64,000 nt of DNA, taken from contig NZ_MBEJ01000066.1 in assembly GCF_001953975.1 (NCBI RefSeq), forward strand, positions 1 to 64,000, written 5' to 3'. This document shows, in pieces, positions 55,230 to 64,000 of this stretch. The notes beneath the pieces were generated by a model that saw only the letters and a program-made list of their open reading frames with translations, searched no databases and was not told the origin of the DNA. Each line of letters begins with the position of its first letter. Within the stretch, counting starts at the first letter, position 1. The DNA is from Mycobacterium sp. NS-7484. Its GTDB lineage: Bacteria > Actinomycetota > Actinomycetes > Mycobacteriales > Mycobacteriaceae. The position numbers were made by a program, and so were the translations under genes.

Positions 55230-56198
55230 TCAAGTGAACGTTCGTCGATACTGATCCGGCGAAACACCCAGACGCCGAACGAAATTGCGCCTCATGGTCT
55301 CGGCGGTGCCGAACCCGCAGCGGGCGGCGATGACGGTGACGGTGTCGTCGGATTCCTCGAGCTGGCGGCGCGCGGCGTCGGTGCGGATGCGTTCGACGTA
55401 GGCGCCGGGCGCCTCGCCGACCTCGTCGGTGAACACCCTGGTGAAGTGCCGCGGGCTCATCGCGGCGCGTCGGGCCAGCGCGGAAACACTATGAGCGCCA
55501 CCGGGTTCAGCCTCGATGGCCTCCTGGACCTCACGGATCGGGGCACGTTTGGCCCGCGGCATCCACACCGGGGCGGCGAACTGCGTCTGACCACCGGGCC
55601 GACGCAGGTACAGCACCAGGTACCGCGCGACGGTCTGGGCGACCTCGGTGCCGTAGTCGTCCTCGACAAGCGACAGTGACAGGTCGATTCCTGCGGTCAC
55701 CCCGGCAGCCGTCCACATCCGCTCCGAACTGCGGACGAAGATCGGCTCCGGATCGACTGCGACGCTGGGGAATTCATCGGCCATACGGTCGGCGAATGCC
55801 CAGTGGGTGGTGGCGGGGCAACCGTCGAGCAGGCCGGCCTGCGCGGCAATGAACGCACCGGTGCAGACGCTGACGACGCGGCGGGCATTGCGCGAGGCGG
55901 TGCTGATCCAGTCGATGACGGCGGGGTTGTTGCGGGCGGTGTCGGCGCCAACGCCGCCCGGGATGACGATCGTGTCGATGGGCGTGTGCGGATCCGGTGG
56001 TGCAGCGGCGACGAACTCCAACCCGGTGAGGGTGGTGACCGACTGGCCGTCGACGGATGCCAACGTGACGGCATAGCCGTCGTCAGCGCGGCCCAGACCG
56101 GCCAGGCACAGCGTCGCGGTGGCGAACACGTCGAACGGGCCCGCCAGGTCCAATGCCTGCACGCCGGCATAGCCCAGGATCACCACCGATCGCGTCAC
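55230..56198 (-). CDS. GlxA-type regulator: DJ-1/PfpI domain plus AraC HTH
   Basis: The 322-aa protein joins an N-terminal DJ-1/PfpI ligand domain (VILGYAGVQALDLAGPFDVF, VIPGG, SVCTGAFIAAQAGLLDG) to a C-terminal AraC double helix-turn-helix (SVSALARRAAMSPRHFTRVFTDEVGEAPGAYV and VTVIAARCGFGTAETMRRNF). The start is GTG 56198: upstream residues are antisense to the HicB-like gene and unlike the family. First gene of a two-gene operon with the DJ-1 enzyme. Confidence 0.88.
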   Translation of the reverse strand: MTRSVVILGYAGVQALDLAGPFDVFATATLCLAGLGRADDGYAVTLASVDGQSVTTLTGLEFVAAAPPDPHTPIDTIVIPGGVGADTARNNPAVIDWISTASRNARRVVSVCTGAFIAAQAGLLDGCPATTHWAFADRMADEFPSVAVDPEPIFVRSSERMWTAAGVTAGIDLSLSLVEDDYGTEVAQTVARYLVLYLRRPGGQTQFAAPVWMPRAKRAPIREVQEAIEAEPGGAHSVSALARRAAMSPRHFTRVFTDEVGEAPGAYVERIRTDAARRQLEESDDTVTVIAARCGFGTAETMRRNFVRRLGVSPDQYRRTFT

Positions 56199-56267
56199 GT
56201 CTTCAGTGTTGGCGATTCCGCTGATGGCGTCTACGCCATGTACCCCACAAATCAGGACACGAGGTTT

Positions 56268-56642
56268 ATGTCGGCGGGTGTGGCGATGATCGTCGACATG
56301 ACCGAGTACACGTACCGTGCGCACTGGATGCCCGATGACCGCTATTACCTGGGCCTGTGCCTGGAGTTCCCGAACCTCTCGGCGAGGGGATCCACCGCGC
56401 ACGAGGCTGTCGCCGCTGTGGAGAAGAAGGTCGCGGAGGAGGTGGCGCTCCTCCAGGCCGATGATGAGACACCGCCCGCCTCATTGACCGACCACCACTA
56501 CAGCGGCAAATTCCTGGTGCGCCTTCCGCCGGTATTGCATGCCAAGCTGGCAGTGGAGGCCGCCGAGCAGAGAATGTCGTTGAACCAGTGGATGATCCAT
56601 AAACTCTCGGGCCGCCCGTCGATGTCATTGGACCTGTTTTAG
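56268..56642 (+). CDS. HicB-like antitoxin, no HicA partner nearby
   Basis: About 124 aa. The N-terminal 60 residues match HicB (YRAHWMPDDRYYLGLCLEFPNLSARGSTAHEAVAAVEKKVAEEV), a degenerate RNase H-like fold. The C-terminus is a ribbon-helix-helix (FLVRLPPVLHAKLAVEAAEQRMSLNQWMIHKLSG) that would bind DNA. ATGs at 56268, 56286 and 56298 are all possible starts; GAGG precedes the first. No HicA-like toxin frame is seen on either side. It is followed at once by a tandem repeat. Confidence 0.8.
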   Translation: MSAGVAMIVDMTEYTYRAHWMPDDRYYLGLCLEFPNLSARGSTAHEAVAAVEKKVAEEVALLQADDETPPASLTDHHYSGKFLVRLPPVLHAKLAVEAAEQRMSLNQWMIHKLSGRPSMSLDLF

Positions 56643-56654
56643 GAGCGATCTGTT

Positions 56655-56886
56655 TCCAAAGGCATGTCCACTCTCAAAAGGTGATATCGCCGGCGATACT
56701 GCATTCTCCGATCACACACCGAGCACCTTGGCGGTACTGATGTGACCAATGTGGCGTCACACCTTCACAATCCGGCCCTCTCCAAAGGCATGACCACTCT
56801 CAAAACCTGATATCACCGGCGATACTGCAATCCCCGATCACACACCGAGCACCTCGGCGGTACTGATGCGACAGGTGTGGCGCTAC
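56655..56886. repeat. Tandem 106-bp repeat, two copies, structured
   Basis: Copies at 56655-56760 and 56781-56886 match at 93 of 106 positions without gaps and are separated by 20 bp. Each holds the palindrome TATCGCCGGCGATA (one mismatch in copy 2) and the small hairpin CCGAG-CAC-CTYGG; the T/C change keeps pairing. CGGCGATACTG and CGGCGGTACTG recur inside each copy. Copy 2 runs into the stop codon of the LLM gene. Confidence 0.85.
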
Positions 56887-58028
56887 ATTTTCTTGATGCC
56901 CCGCACGACCCGGTAGAACGGGGGCAGCGTCGCCACACCGCGCCGCAAACTACGCTGAAGCAGGCCGCCATTGGTCAACACCAGATGGCGCACCCCGCAA
57001 TCGCGCCACTCGGCAACGCGATCCAAGACCTCGTCGGGCGTACCGACCAACCCCATATCGCGCATCAGATCGGGCGTGATGCCCTTGATGTGCGAGAGCG
57101 CCGTCTGCTCGTCCCAGTCTTGCGGCAGAATGTCCTGTCCGCCAGAGAAACCCACTCCCAACGGGTGTTGCGCACCCCGCTGGGCGAAGTACTCATCGGA
57201 TGCGGTCAGACAACCGGCCTTCATCACCTCAGATTCCAGGGCGTCGTCGATTTCGCCACGAGTCCGCGCGGTCACCACCATCAGCAGCAGTGCCGGGGTG
57301 ATGGCCATGGGATCACGGCCCGCATCGGAGGCGGCCCCACGCACCACGTCCAACCGTTGGGCGTAATCCTGAGGAGAATGAGGGAACGCCGGGAAGAACC
57401 CGTCGCCGTACCGGCCGGCAAGCCGCAGCATCCTCGGCCCGTGCGCGGCCACCCAGATGGGCGGGTATTTGCCGCGGTACGGCGGTAGGTCGAAGACCGC
57501 GTTTCGTAGCGGGAAGAACGGTGAATCCCGGTTGACGAGTTCACCTTTCGAGTCCCACAGAGCACGGATCGTGGCCATCGCCTCGTCGAAGCGGGCCACC
57601 GGCCGCGCCCAGTCCACCCCGTAGGGTTCATTTCCCTCCCGCTCACCCGGGCCGATCCCGAAAATGAACCGCCCCTTGGTCAACAGTTGCATCGTCGCGG
57701 CGGCTTGCGCGGTGACCGCGGGATTCCGGCGCCCGGCGTCGGTGACACAGATACCCAACGGCAGCCGGGCGATTCGGTTTCGCGCCGCGATGCGGCCCAA
57801 CATCGTCCAGGGCTCCATGCAGGCGTCGACCGACGGAGCCACCCTCGCCGCCGCACAATATTTCGGCTGCCACAGCGCCCGCGGGAAGATCGCATTGAGG
57901 TGATCAGGCACCCAGAAGGAGTCCACCCCGAGACCGACACCGGACAGATAACTGGCGCGGGTAAAGGCGTCCGCCGACGGCTTGCTCGCCGTGATGAGAT
58001 CGAGCAGGCCGACCTGTAACCCGCCCAT
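56883..58028 (-). CDS. F420-dependent LLM reductase, Rv2951c-like
   Basis: The 381-aa protein is strongly like Rv2951c, the phthiodiolone/phenolphthiodiolone dimycocerosate ketoreductase, as I recall it (same length): MGGLQVGL start, VPDHLNAIFPRALW, EPWTMLGRIAARNR, VCVTDAGRR-type block, GIGPGEREGNEPYGVDW, and YRGKYPPIWVAAHGPRMLR. LLM enzymes of this branch use reduced F420. No other PDIM or phenolic glycolipid gene is present here, so the keto substrate may differ. The ATG at 58028 is chosen for this family N-terminus. Confidence 0.87.
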   Translation of the reverse strand: MGGLQVGLLDLITASKPSADAFTRASYLSGVGLGVDSFWVPDHLNAIFPRALWQPKYCAAARVAPSVDACMEPWTMLGRIAARNRIARLPLGICVTDAGRRNPAVTAQAAATMQLLTKGRFIFGIGPGEREGNEPYGVDWARPVARFDEAMATIRALWDSKGELVNRDSPFFPLRNAVFDLPPYRGKYPPIWVAAHGPRMLRLAGRYGDGFFPAFPHSPQDYAQRLDVVRGAASDAGRDPMAITPALLLMVVTARTRGEIDDALESEVMKAGCLTASDEYFAQRGAQHPLGVGFSGGQDILPQDWDEQTALSHIKGITPDLMRDMGLVGTPDEVLDRVAEWRDCGVRHLVLTNGGLLQRSLRRGVATLPPFYRVVRGIKKM

Positions 58029-58141
58029 GATCAGGGCTTCTCGGGTGTGCGGGACGCGATCGTGGGATCCATGATGCTGACGCGAAATCGAGTCATACCG
58101 CAAGTCTCGAACGGTCGGGCGAGCTTACTTAGAGTAGAGGC

Positions 58142-59116
58142 CTACCCCAGTTTCGCCCCGAGGGTCCCGAGCGCGTAGCACTCCCGCACCCGCTCGATCC
58201 ACCACCGCCGCCGCTGCGGCGTCGCAGCCAAAGCCGACAGCCGGGCCGGGTCCGGGACGACCGCCTCGACCGGCAAGTGCCCGTCGACGGGTAACGGCAT
58301 TTCGGCGACGTCCTCGATGAAAAACCCACCGGTGCCGAGGCCGCAGGCGTGCCGCAACTCCGGCAACGCGGCGGCGGCCGACAGCCCGCGGGCAATACCG
58401 ACCGCGGAATCCAACGCGCTGGACACCACGATCGGGATGTCGATCTGCGCGGCGATGTCGAGCATGCGCGAAACCCCGCCCAGCGGAGCGACTTTGAGCA
58501 CTGCGACGTCGGCGGCTCGGGCCCGCACCACGCGCAGCGGATCGTCGGCCTTGCGGATCGACTCGTCGGCGGCGATCGGGACGTCCACCTGAGCGCGCAG
58601 GGTCGCCAACTCGTCGACCGTCGAACAGGGCTGCTCGAGGTACTCCAACGGGCCGTCGGCAGTCAGTGCCGCGGCCGCGGCAACCGCCTGCGGCAGCGTC
58701 CAGCCGCCGTTGGCATCCACCCGCACCACCGGCACCTGTGCGCGCACGGCGTTGACGCGCGCGACGTCGTCGGCCAGCGTCTGTCCGGGCTCGGCCACCT
58801 TGACCTTGGCCGTCCGTGCACCGGGGAACCGGGCCAACACGTCCGGCACCTGGGCGGCCGGCACCGCGGGCACCGTGGCGTTGATGGGGATGCGATCGCG
58901 GTACACCGGGGGCGCCGGGTGATACGCCGCCTCGATCCCGGCGGCCAGCCAGGCCGCGGCCTCCGGCGGCTCGTACTCGAGGAACGCGCCGAACTCACCC
59001 CACCCGGCCGGGCCGTCGATCAGCGCCACCTCGCGCACCGTGATGCCGCGGAAGCGCACCCGCATCGGGAGGGCGACGACATGCAGGCGGTCCAGGACGT
59101 CGTCAAGCGTGGGCAC
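58142..59116 (-). CDS. menC: o-succinylbenzoate synthase MenC
   Basis: The 324-aa enolase-superfamily enzyme dehydrates SHCHC to o-succinylbenzoate. Catalytic and metal residues are visible in KVKVAEPG (Lys), VDANGGWT (Asp), YLEQPC (Glu), ADESIRK (Asp, Glu, Lys) and VSSALDSAVG. Length equals the actinobacterial MenC. The start is GTG 59116; a CATCAT hexamer 7 bases upstream hints at leaderless transcription. In M. tuberculosis menC adjoins bpoC, here they are 3.7 kb apart. Confidence 0.94.
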   Translation of the reverse strand: MPTLDDVLDRLHVVALPMRVRFRGITVREVALIDGPAGWGEFGAFLEYEPPEAAAWLAAGIEAAYHPAPPVYRDRIPINATVPAVPAAQVPDVLARFPGARTAKVKVAEPGQTLADDVARVNAVRAQVPVVRVDANGGWTLPQAVAAAAALTADGPLEYLEQPCSTVDELATLRAQVDVPIAADESIRKADDPLRVVRARAADVAVLKVAPLGGVSRMLDIAAQIDIPIVVSSALDSAVGIARGLSAAAALPELRHACGLGTGGFFIEDVAEMPLPVDGHLPVEAVVPDPARLSALAATPQRRRWWIERVRECYALGTLGAKLG

Positions 59117-59130
59117 GCGTTCAATGATGC

Positions 59131-60141
<1,011 letters not shown>

Positions 60142-60177
60142 CTACTCCGCTGGGAACGGGAAATATAGAGCGAACCG

Positions 60178-61794
60178 TCAGCCGACTTTCGGATAAACCT
60201 GGCGACCCGCCAGAAAAGTGGCCCGAACCTCCAGGTCAGCAATGCTTTCCGGGGCCGTCGCACGTGGGTCGTCGGACACGATCACCAGGTCGGCATACTT
60301 GCCGACCTCCAGTGAGCCGACCACGTCGTCGGCAAACAACTGCCATGCCGCATCGATGGTCTGCGCCCGCAACGCCTGCTCGACGGTGAGCCGCTCCTCC
60401 GGCGCGAGCACCCGACCGCTGGGCGCGGCACGCGTGACGGCGACGCTGATGTTGCGCAGTGGTTCCTCCGGGGTAACCGGCGGATCGTTGTGCAGGGAGA
60501 TGCGCATGCCGGTGGCCACCGCGGAGCCCGCAGGCATCCACCGTTCCCCTCGTTCCGGACCGAAGAGCCCGTCGACCAGGATGTCGCCCCAGTAGTGGAT
60601 CTGATCGACGAACAGGCTGCAGGTGACCCCGAGGGCATGGGCACGCTGCAACTGGGCGGGTGTGATGGCGCCGACGTGTTCCAGCCGCAACCGGTGATCG
60701 TTTCGGGGCCAGCGCTGCAGAGCGTCCTGGTAGACGTCGAGGATCGTGTCCACCCCGGCGTCGCCGTGCACGTGACAGGCCATCTGCCAGCCCTGCGGGA
60801 AGAACGTGCCGACGATCTCCGAAAGCTGCTCTTTCGTGTAGTTGGCGTGCCCGCACGATCCCGGCCGCACACCGATCGTGCGGGTGGCGTCGGTGTCCAG
60901 GTACGGGAAGGTCAGGTCGATGTTGCCGACCCAGGGTGAGCCGTCGACCCAGATCTTGATGCCCACCTGACGCACGGTGTCATCACCGTCGAACGGGCGG
61001 GCATCGGTATGCAGTGCGGCGGTGGACATTTCGTACGTGCGCAACCGCACCGTCAACTGATCGTGCAGTTGCGCAAGCAGCGGCCGGAACATCGGATCGA
61101 ACGCCATCTCCGAGCAGGTGGTCAGGCCGGCCTCGTTGAGCCGGGCGCATTCGGCAGCCAGCATCGCCGGGAAATCCTTGGCGGAGATGGCATCACCCAA
61201 CAACGGGAACACCGCCGCGGTCTCCTCCGCGGTGCCGTCCAGCTCACCGTCGGCGGTGCGACCGAACTTTGCGCCTTTGGGGTCCGGGGTGTCCTTGGTG
61301 ATCCCGGCCCGCCGGGCGGCGGCCGTGTTGAAGTACGCCTTGTGCCCCGAGTTGTGCACGATCACCAGCGGTGTGTCGGCGATGCTGTCGAGCCACGCAA
61401 GCGTCGGCTCGGGTAAACCGTTCTGCAACAACGGGTCCCAGCCGTTGAGAAACGCCCCGTCGGCCCCACGGCGCGCCACCTCGATACGGACCGCGTCGAG
61501 CACCTCCTCGGCGGTCGCCAAGGTGACCGGCCGGATGTCGGCGATACGCCCGGACAACGCCACTGCCTCCATCAACGGATGACCATGCGCCTCAATGAAA
61601 CCCGGCAGGACACAGCCGTCGACCTCACGCACGTCGGTGCGCTCCCCCACCCAGTCGGCCACCTCGGCCCGGGTACCCAGGGCAACGATGCGGCCACCGG
61701 ACACCGCCAGGGCATCTGCCGTCGGACGGGCCGGGTCGACGGTGAGGATGGTGCCGTAGAGGACAAGGTCGGCCGACTCGATCGGGCGGGTCAT
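60178..61794 (-). CDS. YtcJ-like metal-dependent amidohydrolase
   Basis: The 538-aa amidohydrolase-3 family enzyme has an N-terminal beta-sandwich strand (ADLVLYGTILTVDPARPTADALAV), metal ligands in LPGFIEAHGHP (HxH), KIWVDGSPWVG, HVHGDAGVDTILD, LEHVG and SLHNDPPVTP. Matches Rv0552 by order. The substrate is unknown. The ATG at 61794 lies 6 bases after TAGCAT, another leaderless arrangement. It is divergent from fadD8. Confidence 0.9.
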   Translation of the reverse strand: MTRPIESADLVLYGTILTVDPARPTADALAVSGGRIVALGTRAEVADWVGERTDVREVDGCVLPGFIEAHGHPLMEAVALSGRIADIRPVTLATAEEVLDAVRIEVARRGADGAFLNGWDPLLQNGLPEPTLAWLDSIADTPLVIVHNSGHKAYFNTAAARRAGITKDTPDPKGAKFGRTADGELDGTAEETAAVFPLLGDAISAKDFPAMLAAECARLNEAGLTTCSEMAFDPMFRPLLAQLHDQLTVRLRTYEMSTAALHTDARPFDGDDTVRQVGIKIWVDGSPWVGNIDLTFPYLDTDATRTIGVRPGSCGHANYTKEQLSEIVGTFFPQGWQMACHVHGDAGVDTILDVYQDALQRWPRNDHRLRLEHVGAITPAQLQRAHALGVTCSLFVDQIHYWGDILVDGLFGPERGERWMPAGSAVATGMRISLHNDPPVTPEEPLRNISVAVTRAAPSGRVLAPEERLTVEQALRAQTIDAAWQLFADDVVGSLEVGKYADLVIVSDDPRATAPESIADLEVRATFLAGRQVYPKVG

Positions 61795-61880
61795 GCTCGG
61801 ATGCTAGGGGCTGGCGGCGGTGCGCGCGGAACTCCGGTGAAAATCCGTGTCACCGGCGCGCCGGCCGCTGGTCCGGGCAC

Positions 61881-61912
61881 AGGCCCCGGCGGTCCCTAAC
61901 CCGCCGGGGCCT
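61881..61912. other. Perfect GC-rich hairpin in the amidohydrolase/fadD8 gap
   Basis: AGGCCCCGGCGG (61881-61892) and CCGCCGGGGCCT (61901-61912) pair fully around an 8-nt loop (13 bp with the flanking C-G). No U tract. It lies in a gap of 270 bp between divergent genes, where a terminator would not be expected. A second, 12-bp palindrome CGATCATGATCG lies at 61985-61996. The rest of the gap shows nothing recognisable except the site at 62040. Confidence 0.55.
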
Positions 61913-62039
61913 GGCTCCCGCCCCCAAATGTGGAGATTAAGCGGCTCCACCAGCGACGACGTGAGTAGAGCGCTACCTGCTTTTCGATCATGATCGGCCC
62001 GGCGTTACAACCCATACCGGGGATCGGCTCCGCAATTTC

Positions 62040-62057
62040 TGGAACACGTTCTAGTCT
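62040..62057 (+). promoter_or_regulatory. KstR-consensus site overlapping the fadD8 -10
   Basis: TGGAACACGTTCTA (62040-62053) fits TNNAACNNGTTNNA, the published KstR binding consensus, at every fixed position. The last two bases belong to TAGTCT (62052-62057), the -10 placed 7 bases before the fadD8 ATG. Binding of a repressor here would block the polymerase directly. Confidence 0.5.
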
Positions 62058-62064
62058 GTAGGTC

Positions 62065-63663
62065 ATGAGTGATGCGCTGCACCATCCCATCCATTCCGGC
62101 CACCTCACCGTCGGCGCACTCAAGCGCAACAAGGACAAGCCGGTGCTGTTCCTCGGAGACACCACCCTGACCGGTGGTGAGCTGGCAGAACGCATCAGCC
62201 AGTACATCCAGGCCTTCGAGGCGCTCGGCGCCGGAGCCGGCGAAGGCGTCGGCCTGCTGTCGCTGAACCGGCCCGAGGTGCTGATGATCATCGGCGCCGG
62301 GCAGACCCAGGGCTACCGGCGTACCGCACTACACCCTCTCGGCTCGCTGGACGACCACGCCTATGTGCTGTCCGACGCCGAGGTGACGACGTTGATCATC
62401 GATCCCACTCCGGCGTTCGTGGACCGGGCCCTTGGCCTGCTGGAGAAGGTGCCGACGCTGCGCCAGGTGCTGACGATCGGCCCGGTGCCGTCGGCGTTGG
62501 AAGGCGTCGGCGTCGACCTGGTGGCCGAGGCCGCCAAGTACCCGCCCGTGCCGCTGGTCGCCGCCGATCTCGACCCGGACCACATCGGCGGACTCACCTA
62601 CACCGGTGGCACCACCGGCAAGCCCAAGGGCGTGATGGGCACGGTGCGCTCGATCACCACCATGACGACGATCCAGCTGGCCGAATGGGAATGGCCGGAG
62701 AACCCGCGGTTCTTGATGTGCACCCCGCTGTCGCATGCCGGTGCGGCGTTCTTCGTGCCGACCATCGTCAAGGGTGGCGAAATGATCGTGCTGCCCAAGT
62801 TCGACCCGGCCGAGGTGCTGCGCGTCATCGAGGAACGGCGCATCACCGCGACCATGCTGGTGCCGTCGATGATCTACGCCCTGATGGACCACCCCGACTC
62901 GCACACCCGCGACCTGTCCTCGCTGGAGACCGTCTACTACGGCGCCTCGGCGATGAACCCGGTGCGGCTGGCCGAGGCGCTCAAGCGGTTCGGGCCGATC
63001 TTCGCGCAGTACTACGGCCAGTCCGAGGCCCCCATGGTGATCTCCTACCTCGGCAAGAAGGACCACGACGAAAAGCGGCTGACGTCCTGCGGGCGGCCCA
63101 CGCTGTTCGCCCGCACCGCCCTGCTGGACCCCGAGGGCAACCCGGTGCCGCGCGGCGAGGTCGGTGAGATCTGTGTGTCCGGTCCCCTGCTGGCCGGCGG
63201 CTACTGGAAGCTGCCCGACGCCACCGCCGACACCTTCAAAGACGGCTGGCTGCACACCGGCGACATGGCGCGCGAAGACGAGGACGGCTACTGGTTCATC
63301 GTCGACCGAGTCAAGGACATGATCGTCACCGGTGGCTTCAACGTGTTCCCGCGTGAGGTGGAAGATGTTGTGGCCGAACATCCTTCGGTGGCGCAGGTGT
63401 GCGTGATCGGCACTCCCGACGAGAAGTGGGGCGAGGCGGTGACCGCGGTGATCGTGCTGCGCCCCGACGCCGCATCCGACGACGAGGCCGTGGCTCGCGT
63501 CACCGCAGAGATCCAGGCCGCGGTCAAGGAACGCAAGGGCTCGGTGCAATCACCCAAGCAGGTGATCGTGGTGGACTCGGTGCCGGTGACCGCGCTGGGC
63601 AAGCCCGACAAGAAGGCCGTCCGGGCCCAGTTCTGGGAGGGCGCTGCCCGCGCGATCGGGTGA
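62065..63663 (+). CDS. fadD8: Fatty-acid-CoA ligase FadD8
   Basis: The 532-aa AMP-forming acyl-CoA synthetase has P-loop YTGGTTGKPKGV, ATP/adenine sites VYYGASAMNP and AQYYGQSEAP, the hinge DRVKDMIVTGGFNVFPREVEDV and catalytic Lys region TALGKPDKKAVR. It activates a carboxylic acid to its CoA ester through an acyl-AMP. Matches Rv0551c by order. The transcript is probably leaderless, and a KstR-type operator over the -10 suggests induction by sterol breakdown products. Confidence 0.93.
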   Translation: MSDALHHPIHSGHLTVGALKRNKDKPVLFLGDTTLTGGELAERISQYIQAFEALGAGAGEGVGLLSLNRPEVLMIIGAGQTQGYRRTALHPLGSLDDHAYVLSDAEVTTLIIDPTPAFVDRALGLLEKVPTLRQVLTIGPVPSALEGVGVDLVAEAAKYPPVPLVAADLDPDHIGGLTYTGGTTGKPKGVMGTVRSITTMTTIQLAEWEWPENPRFLMCTPLSHAGAAFFVPTIVKGGEMIVLPKFDPAEVLRVIEERRITATMLVPSMIYALMDHPDSHTRDLSSLETVYYGASAMNPVRLAEALKRFGPIFAQYYGQSEAPMVISYLGKKDHDEKRLTSCGRPTLFARTALLDPEGNPVPRGEVGEICVSGPLLAGGYWKLPDATADTFKDGWLHTGDMAREDEDGYWFIVDRVKDMIVTGGFNVFPREVEDVVAEHPSVAQVCVIGTPDEKWGEAVTAVIVLRPDAASDDEAVARVTAEIQAAVKERKGSVQSPKQVIVVDSVPVTALGKPDKKAVRAQFWEGAARAIG

Positions 63664-63694
63664 GCTTGTCCGGCCCCGCGCCTAGTCTGGGGCC

Positions 63695-64000
63695 ATGGCT
63701 GACGAGCGCATCCGGCCGCCATGGTGGCTGAAGTACGTCAACAAGGTGATGATCGGGCTGAACAAGCTCGGCGTCGGCGGTGACAAGGGCCCGGTGGTGC
63801 TCACAGTGCCGGGCCGCAAGACCGGCAAGCCGCGCTCGACGCCGGTCACCCCGATGACCGTCGACGGCCACCGCTACATCGTCGCCGGCCTGCCCGGAGG
63901 TGACTGGGCCGCCAACGCCCGGGCCGCCGGCGAGGCCACGGTGCACCAAGGTCGTCGTGACCAACGGGTGCGCATGGTGGAGATCCCCGCCGAGCAAGCC
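63695..64000 (+). CDS. Deazaflavin-dependent nitroreductase family protein (partial)
   Basis: The first 102 residues are present; the gene runs off the window. The start ADERIRPPWWLKYVNKVMIGLNKLG and the block VPGRKTGKPRSTPVTPMTVDGHRYIVAG with GDWAANARAAGEATV match Ddn/FDOR-A-type F420-binding proteins. The ATG lies 6 bases after TAGTCT (63683-63688), so it also appears leaderless. It lies 31 bp after fadD8 and may be induced separately. Confidence 0.82.
   Translation, partial: MADERIRPPWWLKYVNKVMIGLNKLGVGGDKGPVVLTVPGRKTGKPRSTPVTPMTVDGHRYIVAGLPGGDWAANARAAGEATVHQGRRDQRVRMVEIPAEQA

Noticed and set aside
56100..56267. Search for a HicA toxin before the HicB-like gene
   Set aside because: No small frame with the HicA motif (Gly-Ser-His region) on either strand; the space is the start of the GlxA-type gene.
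61801..61899. 32-codon frame starting ATG in the fadD8 gap
   Set aside because: Gly/Pro-rich low-complexity product, the ATG bases are the -10 of the divergent amidohydrolase gene, and no ribosome site.

Overview
The window reads as chromosome of a mycobacterium, most likely a rapid grower (Mycolicibacterium type). The signs are high GC with strong GC bias at third codon positions, two complete mce loci, an antigen 85-type mycolyltransferase, menaquinone genes, an F420-type LLM reductase, a GjpA-like porin, and many genes whose start codon lies 6-7 bases after a TANNNT -10 hexamer (leaderless). No transposase, integrase, phage gene or CRISPR array is visible.

The backbone runs in the inverted order of M. 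tuberculosis Rv0566c to Rv0551c as I recall it: yajQ, gpsA, htpX, grcC, menJ, menG, mgtA, DUF3592 membrane protein, menD, bpoC, menC, amidohydrolase, fadD8. Four blocks interrupt it. (1) 869-17007: a sulfonate-type ABC transporter/LLM monooxygenase/MFS operon, an MPT64-like secreted protein, and a complete minus-strand mce operon. (2) 20171-26115: two small secreted proteins, a TrcRS-like two-component system and a SulP-carbonic anhydrase fusion. (3) 29405-47735: TspO, PpnP, a CobW GTPase, a second complete plus-strand mce operon, two MpaB-type oxygenases, exported proteins of unknown role, an AraC regulator and the porin. (4) 54493-58028: a DJ-1/PfpI protein, a GlxA-type regulator, an unpaired HicB-like protein and an Rv2951c-like LLM reductase, inserted between bpoC and menC.

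How the genes work together: each mce operon encodes two YrbE permeases, six MCE proteins and one Mce-associated protein, the parts of an ATP-driven lipid or sterol importer whose ATPase (MceG) is encoded elsewhere. GrcC, MenJ, MenG, MenD, MenC and probably BpoC serve menaquinone synthesis and side-chain reduction. MgtA, the mycolyltransferase and GpsA serve envelope lipids. The ABC/LLM/MFS operon looks like uptake and oxidation of an organosulfur or similar compound.

The least explained material is non-coding: alternating inverted repeats between ppnP and tspO (29915-30148), a tandem 106-bp structured repeat beside the HicB-like gene (56655-56886), a cruciform element next to menG (47796-47858), a 21-bp gap in which divergent grcC and menJ appear to share overlapping -10 elements (28157-28177), and a KstR-consensus site on the fadD8 -10.
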